Positions 1 to 5,553 of a DNA stretch of 7,165 nucleotides are shown here, in pieces; position 1 is the first letter of the stretch; each line of letters starts with the position of its first letter. The DNA comes from Oscillospiraceae bacterium (GTDB lineage Bacteria; Bacillota_A; Clostridia; Oscillospirales; Ruminococcaceae). Under the pieces are notes generated by a model, which saw only the letters and a program-made list of their open reading frames with translations, had not been told where the DNA came from and did not search any database. Made by a program: the position numbers and the translations under genes. Location of the stretch: assembly GCA_017400025.1 (NCBI GenBank), contig JAFQAF010000267.1, forward strand, positions 1 to 7,165, given 5' to 3'.

Positions 1-827
1 CCTATTGCTGATACAGTCATCATAAGTGACACTATACGTAAAGGATGAAAATTATTGTTTTTATATCCCAGGTACAAAATGATGCTGCCTGCAGCATCAG
101 CAAGATACGCCAGAGAAATACCATGAGGAATTGTGCCTGCTGCTGCCGGACCGCACAGCATCATCAGACAGCTTACAAAAGCAATGGCAAAAATACCGGT
201 AAAAAGATGCTTTGGCATTATCAGATTGTCGGTTTTCTTTACATATACAGGGCATGCATTTTTATCGGTTGACATATAAAACGTAAAGACGAGAAGCATT
301 GTCAACATAAATACCACAGCCAGCCTGAACCCTGAAAAGCTGACGGGGATAATTTCGTTCTGGACAAGGGAAATTATTAAGGTTGCAATGCCGTAACCAA
401 GAGTGAGATAGATTATTGCACTTTTTTCGGAAAAGAAATTCATCATTATAAATGATTCAAAACCTATCATAAAACAGCAGAAGAATATATGTATATATAT
501 TATTAGAAGCATTGCACTGTCTGTCAGAGGAAAGAACATAATCAATATTGTAATTAAAGAAAAAACTGTGCTGATCCTTTCGGCCCATACAACAAAATGT
601 GGAAGAATAATCATATACCCTATTGCAAGCATGTAACCCAGTGCCATAAGAATTGTAACATTATCCATTGATATAGGCAAAGGTGAATGGCCTGTAACTG
701 ACAGTGACGGATTCATAAAATAGATAAAACCCATCTGCCAGGCATTAAACATAGAAAAGCATACAATTATAAATATTGGTATCGTTTGTCGTTTCGCCCG
801 GTTTAAAGACAGAAGATAGTGACGCAT
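1..827 (-). CDS. Polytopic membrane protein, MFS-like, 5' part only (possible membrane half of a LuxR-type regulator)
   Basis: The minus-strand frame is open from an ATG at 827-825 to the left edge: 275 full codons with no stop, C-terminal part missing. An AAAGGGG ribosome binding site lies 7 bases before the ATG, and no other start codon is in frame just upstream. The product is strongly hydrophobic, with about eight or nine likely membrane segments (roughly residues 16-38, 57-75, 86-101, 104-132, 137-156, 168-184, 206-225, 237-255, and one starting near 263). A polar loop at about 185-206 separates six N-terminal segments from the rest, as in the 6+6 layout of the major facilitator superfamily. 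I see no clear MFS motif A and no substrate signature. Known context: some anaerobes encode regulators with an MFS-like membrane domain followed by a C-terminal LuxR helix-turn-helix. The divergent neighbour is a free-standing domain of that kind, so this could be such a regulator or a plain transporter. The coding call is firm; the function is not. Confidence 0.8.
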   Translation of the reverse strand, partial: MRHYLLSLNRAKRQTIPIFIIVCFSMFNAWQMGFIYFMNPSLSVTGHSPLPISMDNVTILMALGYMLAIGYMIILPHFVVWAERISTVFSLITILIMFFPLTDSAMLLIIYIHIFFCCFMIGFESFIMMNFFSEKSAIIYLTLGYGIATLIISLVQNEIIPVSFSGFRLAVVFMLTMLLVFTFYMSTDKNACPVYVKKTDNLIMPKHLFTGIFAIAFVSCLMMLCGPAAAGTIPHGISLAYLADAAGSIILYLGYKNNNFHPLRIVSLMMTVSAI

Positions 828-834
828 ATTTATT

Positions 835-841
835 CCCCTTT
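835..841 (-). promoter_or_regulatory. Ribosome binding site of the membrane protein gene
   Basis: Read on the minus strand the sequence is AAAGGGG followed by 7 bases and ATG. It fixes the start of the left-hand gene at 827. Confidence 0.6.
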
Positions 842-855
842 CAGGCAGTTTTGCT

Positions 856-884
856 GTTATACCGTATAATAATTCTGTAAACAA
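856..884 (-). promoter_or_regulatory. Candidate sigma-A-type promoter for the minus-strand membrane gene
   Basis: On the minus strand a TTGTTT (884-879) is followed after exactly 17 bases by TATAAC (861-856). The -10 matches 5 of 6 consensus bases and the -35 about 3 of 6. Transcription would begin near 849, giving a leader of about 20 bases with the ribosome binding site inside it. Position and spacing are good and the -35 is weak. This is inference from sequence only. Confidence 0.4.
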
Positions 885-903
885 TGACAGTATTGATTAA
901 AAC

Positions 904-917
904 CCCTTGAATAAGGG
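904..917. promoter_or_regulatory. Inverted repeat CCCTT-N4-AAGGG, candidate operator
   Basis: The sequence CCCTTGAATAAGGG has perfect 5-base arms around GAAT. It lies about 20 bases upstream of the proposed -35 box of the minus-strand gene, where an activator or repressor could bind. It stands out because it is a GC-rich island in AT-rich DNA. No factor can be assigned from the sequence. Confidence 0.3.
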
Positions 918-940
918 ATACCAAATCCGGCCTGGTAATT

Positions 941-952
941 ATACAATTGTAT
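941..952. promoter_or_regulatory. Perfect 12-base palindrome ATACAATTGTAT
   Basis: ATACAATTGTAT is its own reverse complement. It sits between the two divergent starts. A 12-base perfect palindrome in AT-rich DNA can occur by chance, so the operator reading is only a suggestion. Confidence 0.25.
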
Positions 953-1037
953 TGAAAATAATTTTCACAAATTAGCTTTGATGAACAAATTATAATCTAT
1001 AAAAATAATTATGTAAATAATAAAACTGTGTTTAAGC

Positions 1038-1050
1038 ATAGTAAAACTAT
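1038..1050. promoter_or_regulatory. Inverted repeat ATAGT-AAA-ACTAT
   Basis: Five-base perfect arms flank AAA, upstream of the LuxR-type gene. LuxR-family dimers usually bind short dyads of this general sort, but this one is short and AT-rich and could be chance. Confidence 0.2.
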
Positions 1051-1106
1051 CTATAAAGACAGAAAAACAGTCAATACGGTCAGTGGTTGAAAAAAAGAAT
1101 TGAATT

Positions 1107-1116
1107 TATAATTATA
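1107..1116 (+). promoter_or_regulatory. Possible -10 box of the plus-strand gene cluster
   Basis: TATAAT at 1107-1112 is a perfect -10 hexamer, and the ten bases TATAATTATA are palindromic. It would place the transcript start near 1119, about 25 bases before the first start codon. The hexamer 17 bases upstream (TGGTTG, 1084-1089) is a poor -35, so the promoter would need an activator or another sigma factor. A second TATAAT at 991-996 has a TTCACA at 964-969, but the 21-base spacing is too long. Confidence 0.3.
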
Positions 1117-1144
1117 CATAAACAACTGTAAAGGAGGAGCAGAT

Positions 1145-1420
1145 ATGGATAGTAGCAATCTGAACTATTTCGAATATATGAAGCTGGCCAGAGAGCGGTT
1201 TGATTTGCTGACACAGCAGTATCCGGAACTGATAAATCTTTCCACAAGAGAACTGGAAATATTTGAGCAGCTTTTGTCAGACAAAACTATGAATTGCATT
1301 GCCAAAGATCTGTTTATATCCGAATCTGCTGTTCACTTTCACTGTAAAAATATTTATAAAAAACTTAATGTATCCAGCAGACGACAGTTTTTAATCAAAT
1401 ACCGTAAGCTGGCTGACTAA
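1145..1420 (+). CDS. Stand-alone LuxR/GerE-type helix-turn-helix regulator
   Basis: This 91-residue protein is likely a cytosolic DNA-binding transcription factor. Residues 31-88 form a LuxR/GerE (GerE, PF00196-type) domain: 'LSTRELEIF' with the family's Arg35-Glu36, the scaffold helix around 'IAKDLFIS' (52-59), and a recognition helix from about 60 to 74 with Val63, His66, Ile70, Lys73 and Leu74, then 'VSSR' (76-79). There is no receiver, PAS or autoinducer-binding domain; residues 1-30 are a short helical lead-in. The size is close to GerE of Bacillus (74 residues). The start is supported by AAGGAGG at 1131-1137, 7 bases before ATG. It is the first gene of the plus-strand run, 14 bases before the next, so it may control this unit, the divergent membrane gene, or both. 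The domain most resembles those at the C terminus of membrane-anchored LuxR regulators of anaerobes. Domain assignment is firm; targets and signal are unknown. Confidence 0.92.
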   Translation: MDSSNLNYFEYMKLARERFDLLTQQYPELINLSTRELEIFEQLLSDKTMNCIAKDLFISESAVHFHCKNIYKKLNVSSRRQFLIKYRKLAD

Positions 1421-1427
1421 AAGGAGG
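1421..1427 (+). promoter_or_regulatory. Ribosome binding site of the single zinc-ribbon gene
   Basis: AAGGAGG begins immediately after the TAA stop of the LuxR-type gene and lies 7 bases before the ATG at 1435, so the two genes are almost certainly on one message. Confidence 0.7.
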
Positions 1428-1434
1428 GTAAACT

Positions 1435-2004
1435 ATGGCATTACTGGACAAACTGAACAAACTGGCAAAAAATATTGAAGACAAGACAGGTGACGCTATT
1501 GAACTTTCAAAACACAGTGCAACTATCACATCTTCAGAACATGGTTTCAACAGCGATATCAAAAAGATAGGTGAATTCTATTATGATTTCTTTATCAATG
1601 GAGGTCAGGTAGAGCCAAATATCCTGCCTGTCCTGCAGTCTGCAAAAGCACATCAGGAAGCTATAGCTGAAGCAAAATCTGAAATTGAAAGAATCAATGC
1701 AGAAAATGCTGCTGAAAGAGAGGCTGCAAAAGCTGAAAGAGCAGCTGCAAAGGCAGAAAAGGAAGCTGCCCGCCTTGCTGAAACAGAAAATGCAGAGGAA
1801 GCTGTTGTTGATGAAGAGCCTGCTGCAGAAACACCGGTGCCGCTGGCTGAAACCGGAACACCTGAATATGCAGAAGGTGAACCGGAAGCAGATGCAGAAA
1901 ACACAGCTGTGGTGGCAGAGGCAAATATCTGTCCGTCCTGTGGTGCAGCTGTTGACCCGGGTACAAAGTTCTGCGGTGACTGCGGATACAAAATGGAGGT
2001 TTGA
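1435..2004 (+). CDS. Coiled-coil protein with one C-terminal zinc ribbon
   Basis: This 189-residue protein has no signal peptide or membrane segment and is likely cytosolic. Residues 1-70 include 'EDKTGDAIELSK' (15-26) and 'KKIGEFYYDFF' (43-53), a pattern I recognise from unstudied zinc-ribbon proteins common in gut Clostridia. Residues 70-116 are a highly charged, Ala/Glu/Lys-rich predicted coiled coil with three heptads (93-113). Residues 117-160 are an acidic, Pro-containing, probably disordered linker. The end is a rubredoxin-like zinc ribbon, CPSC-x10-CGDC, with Cys166, Cys169, Cys180 and Cys183, which should bind one zinc ion. Biochemical function is unknown; such ribbons usually serve protein or nucleic-acid contacts. 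The stop codon lies 2 bases before the next start, so the two zinc-ribbon genes are probably translated together. Start choice rests on the strong ribosome binding site at 1421-1427. Confidence 0.88.
   Translation: MALLDKLNKLAKNIEDKTGDAIELSKHSATITSSEHGFNSDIKKIGEFYYDFFINGGQVEPNILPVLQSAKAHQEAIAEAKSEIERINAENAAEREAAKAERAAAKAEKEAARLAETENAEEAVVDEEPAAETPVPLAETGTPEYAEGEPEADAENTAVVAEANICPSCGAAVDPGTKFCGDCGYKMEV
1711..1773 (+). repeat. Three 21-base imperfect tandem repeats coding for Ala/Glu/Lys heptads
   Basis: Three successive 21-base units encode AEREAAK, AERAAAK and AEKEAAR (residues 93-113 of the zinc-ribbon protein). Each unit is one heptad of a charged helix. The array is short and diverged at third positions; it may vary in copy number between strains. 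Confidence 0.6.
1995..1999 (+). promoter_or_regulatory. Ribosome binding site that fixes the double zinc-ribbon start
   Basis: GGAGG lies inside the last codons of the preceding gene. It is 7 bases before ATG at 2007 but only 1 base before the in-frame TTG at 2001, so the ATG is the true start. Confidence 0.7.
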
Positions 2005-2006
2005 TT

Positions 2007-2948
2007 ATGAGTTTTCTTAAAAGAGCATTAAAAAACAGTATCAGTAAAGGAATAAATGATGCGGTAAGCAAAGCTGTAAAAGAAGCAGTGGAACCTGCAG
2101 CTACAAATCTTGCCAATAAGGCAGCAATGAAAATGGAAGAAGTTGAAAAACAGACTGAACTGGCAAGGGCAAATGCAAAACAGGCTGCAGCCGAAACAGG
2201 TGAAGCTGTGGCAGAAGCAGCAGCCCGGTCACAGAATGTTGATATGAACCAGCTGAAATCTGCGTTTGCCAGTCTTGCAGGAATGGCACAGGACTATGCA
2301 ACTGAAATGAGCGAAAAGTATAAAGTTTGCCCTGGCTGTGGCGAGCCTGTGGATGCAGAAAAGAAATTCTGTCCAAACTGTGGTACAAAAATGCCGGAGC
2401 AGACATTGGCGGAAGGTGCAAAATGCCCTAACTGTGGCAAACAGAATGATATTGGCACAAAATTCTGTTCTGATTGCGGTACAAAGCTGCCGTCAGCAGT
2501 CGCAGAAGACAATGCGGCACAGACAAAAACTGAGTCAGTAATGGCACTGTGGGATGAATATATGCCACATTACACAAAATGGACACAGGGCGGTAAGGAT
2601 TTCTACCTTGAAAATGAAGGAGAGTACATAAGATTTATGGCTACTTTCCATACATCTTTTGCGGCAGTAAATGCAGTTAAGCAGTATACGCTGGCACTTA
2701 AAGAAGATGGATTTGTAACTGCAGGTCAGTATCCGAATGAAGGCCAGCTGTACAAAATGGTTGACGGTGTATGTTACCATGTAGACCTTGAACACGCTTT
2801 TGACGGAGACAGCGATACTGTAAGCCTGTATTTCAACGAACAGGAACCAACAGGCGGATTCTACTATAAAAAGGGCGATGAAAAGAAAAAAGAACTGGAA
2901 GAGCTGAAAGAAGGCTTCAAAAATTTCAAAAGCCTTTTCGGTAAATAG
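2007..2948 (+). CDS. Double zinc-ribbon protein with an unassigned C-terminal domain
   Basis: This 313-residue protein has no signal peptide or membrane segment. Residues 1-45 are an amphipathic, Ala/Lys-rich helix region ('KGINDAVSKAVKEAVEP'), followed by an Ala-rich helical stretch to about 104. Two zinc ribbons follow: Cys108, Cys111, Cys122, Cys125 and Cys140, Cys143, Cys154, Cys157, both CxxC-x10-CxxC, the layout of the double-zinc-ribbon (DZR) class. Residues 176-288 form a compact region rich in aromatic residues and beta-prone segments ('TLALKEDGF', 'QLYKMVDGVCYHVDL', 'DTVSLYF') that I cannot assign to a named family. The last 25 residues are a Lys/Glu-rich helix. It probably acts in the cytosol as a zinc-binding scaffold or adaptor; no catalytic motif is visible. 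It is coupled to the preceding single-ribbon gene by a 2-base gap, and the two products may be partners. The zinc sites are certain as motifs; the role is unknown. Confidence 0.88.
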   Translation: MSFLKRALKNSISKGINDAVSKAVKEAVEPAATNLANKAAMKMEEVEKQTELARANAKQAAAETGEAVAEAAARSQNVDMNQLKSAFASLAGMAQDYATEMSEKYKVCPGCGEPVDAEKKFCPNCGTKMPEQTLAEGAKCPNCGKQNDIGTKFCSDCGTKLPSAVAEDNAAQTKTESVMALWDEYMPHYTKWTQGGKDFYLENEGEYIRFMATFHTSFAAVNAVKQYTLALKEDGFVTAGQYPNEGQLYKMVDGVCYHVDLEHAFDGDSDTVSLYFNEQEPTGGFYYKKGDEKKKELEELKEGFKNFKSLFGK

Positions 2949-2988
2949 TTTTATAAATATCAGACAAGCATAACGACTTACACTAACC

Positions 2989-3026
2989 TGCAGGGTCGGT
3001 TGGCGTTACAGCCGACCGGCCCTGTG
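2989..3026 (+). promoter_or_regulatory. Strong stem-loop in the zinc-ribbon/lipoprotein gap
   Basis: AGGGTCGGTTGGC (2992-3004) pairs with GCCGACCGGCCCT (3011-3023) around the loop GTTACA. This gives a 13-pair stem with two G-U pairs, and three further weak pairs at the base. It is GC-rich within AT-rich DNA. It is not followed by a clear T run (GTGTGTTTACGG), so it is a poor intrinsic terminator. It could be a leaky terminator, an RNA processing or stability element between differently expressed parts of one operon, or a copy of an intergenic repeat. It ends about 27 bases before the lipoprotein's ribosome binding site. Confidence 0.6.
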
Positions 3027-3052
3027 TGTTTACGGAAAATGTTTATTAAGGG

Positions 3053-3057
3053 GGAGG
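3053..3057 (+). promoter_or_regulatory. Ribosome binding site that fixes the large lipoprotein start
   Basis: GGAGG, within a G-rich run starting at 3050, is 5 bases before ATG at 3063. The frame is open further upstream to a TTG at 3000, but that codon has no ribosome binding site and lies in the stem-loop, and the signal peptide begins exactly at 3063. Confidence 0.75.
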
Positions 3058-3062
3058 CATTA

Positions 3063-5537
3063 ATGAAAAAGATAATATGTATTGTACTTTCTTTGTCAAT
3101 GCTTTTTTCTCTTGTTGCCTGTGGCGTAAATGGAGATACAGATGCATCTTCTCAGGGCAACAGTACAAAAACAGAAACTACATCACAGCCGGTAAAACAG
3201 CCACAGCTTACACCTGGGGTTATTTCCCTTGTGCAGACAGACGAAATGATTATGTTTGTTGGCGGAAGCAGAATATGGTCACCTTTTGATGAAAACACGG
3301 AATTTTCTGTTTCAGATGAAGATATAGTTTCTGTTAAATCAGAAGAGAACACCGCCACATTTACTGCACTTAAAGCGGGGCAGACTGCAGCTGCTGCAAA
3401 ATGTAACGGAAAAGAGATGACAGTGACTATAACTGTCAGAGACCAATATATTGAAACAGCCTCCACAGACGGCAAAGTCCTGGGTTGGCTGAACTATTTT
3501 GAAACTGAACTGGCCGGCTGGAGTGAGGCTGACCAGATAGAATATTTCAATTCAATAGCTGACTATATGGCTCTGTCTCTTGTGTCCGGCGAATTCGACT
3601 GGAATATGATAAATATGGGACAGGCAGCGGCTATGATATACCCTACTACATATATGATAAACAATCTTGCGGCAGTTCTTATGGGTGCACTGGAATACCG
3701 CTATGCTGCCAACTGGCTGGAGATAGGTGTAAAAGCAAACGAACCAAATGCTGTTTTATACACAAATCTGGCTATTTGCTATTATGAACTGGGGGATTAC
3801 ACCGGTGCTATGGAATGGGCTGGCAAAGCTGTGGCAGCAGACCCCGGTTACGGGCTGGCACACCTTGTTATGACCTGTGTTCATCTGCAGAACGGCGATG
3901 ATATGCTGGCAATAGAAACATTGTTCAAGTCAATGCGTTCCACTTATACAGAAACCACTTCTGATTTATTGAGGAATTTATACCGACAGGTAAGAACAAA
4001 AGCCGGCCTTACAGATTCAACCAGCTATGAAAAAACGGTAAAAGGTATGGACACCTACATCAGTTTTGAATTGGGGGAAATGGTGCTGACGGATTACCAC
4101 ATTGAACTGCTGTTCGAAGCAGCTGCCGCAGGGGTTATATCCAACGGGCAGGATATACCGGCCAATCAGATTTCCCTGCCATATCCTGCAAACCCTGCCG
4201 ATGCTGTGCTGGGTGATGATATGTGGGATTCAGCGGCATCTGCTGCAGACAAAGAAGTGGAAGAAATGCTGAAAGCTACAAAAGGCTATACAGTAGGCGG
4301 CGCAGATATGGAAGAACGTCAGGCGTGGTGTCTTGCTTTCCTGCACACCTATTACGAATACAAAATCTATCAGCTGTATGACGTTATGTACAGGGGTGTT
4401 ACTTTTGAAGAAACAGGTGAAAGCGGTTATGACAAAGACTTTGAAGAATATACGCTGTCAAATCTGCAGTGGGATGCTGATGACCGGCTGCAGAAAATCC
4501 TGGTGAACTACTGGAACATCAGTGAACAGCACCATCAGGTTATGTATGACGCCATAGACAATGCAAAATCTTTGAAAGATGAAATCCGTGCAAAAATGGA
4601 GTGCGAATACAAACTGGTTGGTCCTGCAGACCGGGCACATATTGCATATTCCACACGCAGAATGGAACTGTATGAAGAAAATATGCGTCCGCTGCTGGAG
4701 GAATACTGGCTGAAAATGAATGCCATGCTGGGCTATGTGTCCAACGAACATGTAAGGGAGATGTATGGTACAAAACTGCTGGCGGTAATAAACCGTGAAG
4801 CCTACGTAAACCCTCTGTATCATGCCGGTGCATATATCAGTACAGGTGATGAATGTCTGGAAGTTGCCAATATGCACAGAAAAAGTCTTGGTATGGAATA
4901 CTACAAGGATGAACTGAACAAGGCAAAGCGCAACGATGCCAGAATTATGGCAAATAAAACCGAAAACGGACAACTGTCAGATTATAAGCCTGATAAAGAA
5001 AGCGACTGGCGCCCTGCAGACATCAATATTACAATTCCGCCATTCAGCCCGATTTATGTAAAATTCGGCAATAATGGAGATAAATACTTCTTTGCATACG
5101 GTGCATTCGGCACAGAGATTATCAAAGAACGTGATATGTATACAGGTATGTTCAGCGAAACAATTATTACACGTTCATCTGTACTGCCTGCAGGTCTGGG
5201 AGAACTCAGCGGTTTTATCGGTGATTTAAAAGATGTGGCAGATGCCACCAGCATAAAGGATTTTATTGACGGCAAGCTGAATCCGGTTGGTGCTATACCA
5301 TCCTTTGACAGAACAAAGGGGGAAGGCAAAACCTACACCTATGATGAATTTGGCAGACTGAAAGATGTTACTACCATAAGGGAAGAAAGCATAAGCGGCT
5401 CTTTGGGCGGTATTACAGGCGGACAGACTACCACTTATACAAAGGGAAGCGGTATCCACGAAGGATATCTGGGCAGCCAGTGGAGCAGTGAAACAAAAAC
5501 AGATTTAAGCTTTGGCCTGGTGTCAATGTCTTACTGA
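3063..5537 (+). CDS. Large surface lipoprotein with Big2-like and TPR domains
   Basis: This 824-residue protein begins with a lipoprotein signal peptide: a Lys2-Lys3 n-region, a hydrophobic core, and the lipobox LVAC with Cys20 as the predicted lipidated residue, so it should be anchored to the outer face of the membrane. A Ser/Thr/Gln-rich linker follows (22-50). Residues 53-126 look like a bacterial Ig-like (Big2) domain: 'FSVSDEDIVSVKSEENT', then 'ATFTALKAGQTAAAA', then 'VTITV'. Residues 195-296 hold about three tetratricopeptide repeats, the clearest being 'AVLYTNLAICYYELGDY' with 'AAADP'-like ends near 260. Residues 297-650 are mainly helical and unassigned; 668-752 are more beta-rich. 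The C-terminal 72 residues contain one 'YTYDEFGRLKDVTT' stretch like a single YD/RHS repeat. No enzyme motif is visible. Big2 and TPR modules usually mediate binding, so a surface scaffold or substrate-binding role is likely. The stop is 16 bases before the nucleotidase gene. Confidence 0.87.
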   Translation: MKKIICIVLSLSMLFSLVACGVNGDTDASSQGNSTKTETTSQPVKQPQLTPGVISLVQTDEMIMFVGGSRIWSPFDENTEFSVSDEDIVSVKSEENTATFTALKAGQTAAAAKCNGKEMTVTITVRDQYIETASTDGKVLGWLNYFETELAGWSEADQIEYFNSIADYMALSLVSGEFDWNMINMGQAAAMIYPTTYMINNLAAVLMGALEYRYAANWLEIGVKANEPNAVLYTNLAICYYELGDYTGAMEWAGKAVAADPGYGLAHLVMTCVHLQNGDDMLAIETLFKSMRSTYTETTSDLLRNLYRQVRTKAGLTDSTSYEKTVKGMDTYISFELGEMVLTDYHIELLFEAAAAGVISNGQDIPANQISLPYPANPADAVLGDDMWDSAASAADKEVEEMLKATKGYTVGGADMEERQAWCLAFLHTYYEYKIYQLYDVMYRGVTFEETGESGYDKDFEEYTLSNLQWDADDRLQKILVNYWNISEQHHQVMYDAIDNAKSLKDEIRAKMECEYKLVGPADRAHIAYSTRRMELYEENMRPLLEEYWLKMNAMLGYVSNEHVREMYGTKLLAVINREAYVNPLYHAGAYISTGDECLEVANMHRKSLGMEYYKDELNKAKRNDARIMANKTENGQLSDYKPDKESDWRPADINITIPPFSPIYVKFGNNGDKYFFAYGAFGTEIIKERDMYTGMFSETIITRSSVLPAGLGELSGFIGDLKDVADATSIKDFIDGKLNPVGAIPSFDRTKGEGKTYTYDEFGRLKDVTTIREESISGSLGGITGGQTTTYTKGSGIHEGYLGSQWSSETKTDLSFGLVSMSY

Positions 5538-5543
5538 TTATAC

Positions 5544-5550
5544 AGGAGAG
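5544..5550 (+). promoter_or_regulatory. Ribosome binding site that fixes the nucleotidase start
   Basis: AGGAGAG precedes ATG at 5554 at a normal distance. The frame is open back to a TTG at 5512 inside the preceding gene, but that extension adds 14 residues with no homology to the family, while the ATG starts just before the conserved first metal-binding strand. Confidence 0.7.
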
Positions 5551-5553
5551 AGT

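Larger units (their letters stand above)
828..1144. other. AT-rich divergent intergenic region
   Basis: This 317-base stretch separates the minus-strand membrane gene from the plus-strand run that starts with the LuxR-type gene. It is much richer in A and T than the flanking genes and holds no convincing open frame or RNA gene. It contains a plausible minus-strand promoter, a possible plus-strand -10 box and several short palindromes, described separately. Being the only sizeable non-coding stretch here and lying beside a small DNA-binding protein, it is the likely control region for both transcripts. Confidence 0.75.

Noticed and set aside
45..272. Plus-strand open frame of 75 codons at the left edge
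   Set aside because: It lies opposite the long membrane-protein frame, has no ribosome binding site before its ATG, and its Cys/Gln/His-rich product looks like the antisense of a hydrophobic gene.
964..996. Promoter TTCACA (964-969) with TATAAT (991-996) on the plus strand
   Set aside because: Both hexamers are good but the 21-base spacing is well beyond the usual 16-18.
1653..2421. Several long frames opposite or out of frame with the zinc-ribbon genes
   Set aside because: The Ala/Glu-rich, GCA/GAA-rich codons leave other frames open. Their products are low-complexity Ser/Ala, Gln/Leu or Lys/Gln mixtures and the real genes have ribosome binding sites and Cys motifs.
2908..2938. Possible terminator hairpin at the end of the double zinc-ribbon gene (AAGGCTT paired with AAGCCTT, then TT)
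   Set aside because: The stem is only about 7-9 pairs with 3 G-C pairs, the loop is 12 bases, the T run is interrupted by CGG, and it lies inside the coding sequence.
2924..2957. Possible promoter before the large lipoprotein (TATAAA at 2952-2957)
   Set aside because: The nearest -35-like hexamer, TTTCAA at 2924-2929, is 22 bases away, and the hexamer at the proper distance is a poor match.
4458..4973. Minus-strand frame of 171 codons inside the lipoprotein gene
   Set aside because: It has no ribosome binding site or recognisable domain, is rich in Cys, His and Phe, and lies fully opposite a well-supported gene.
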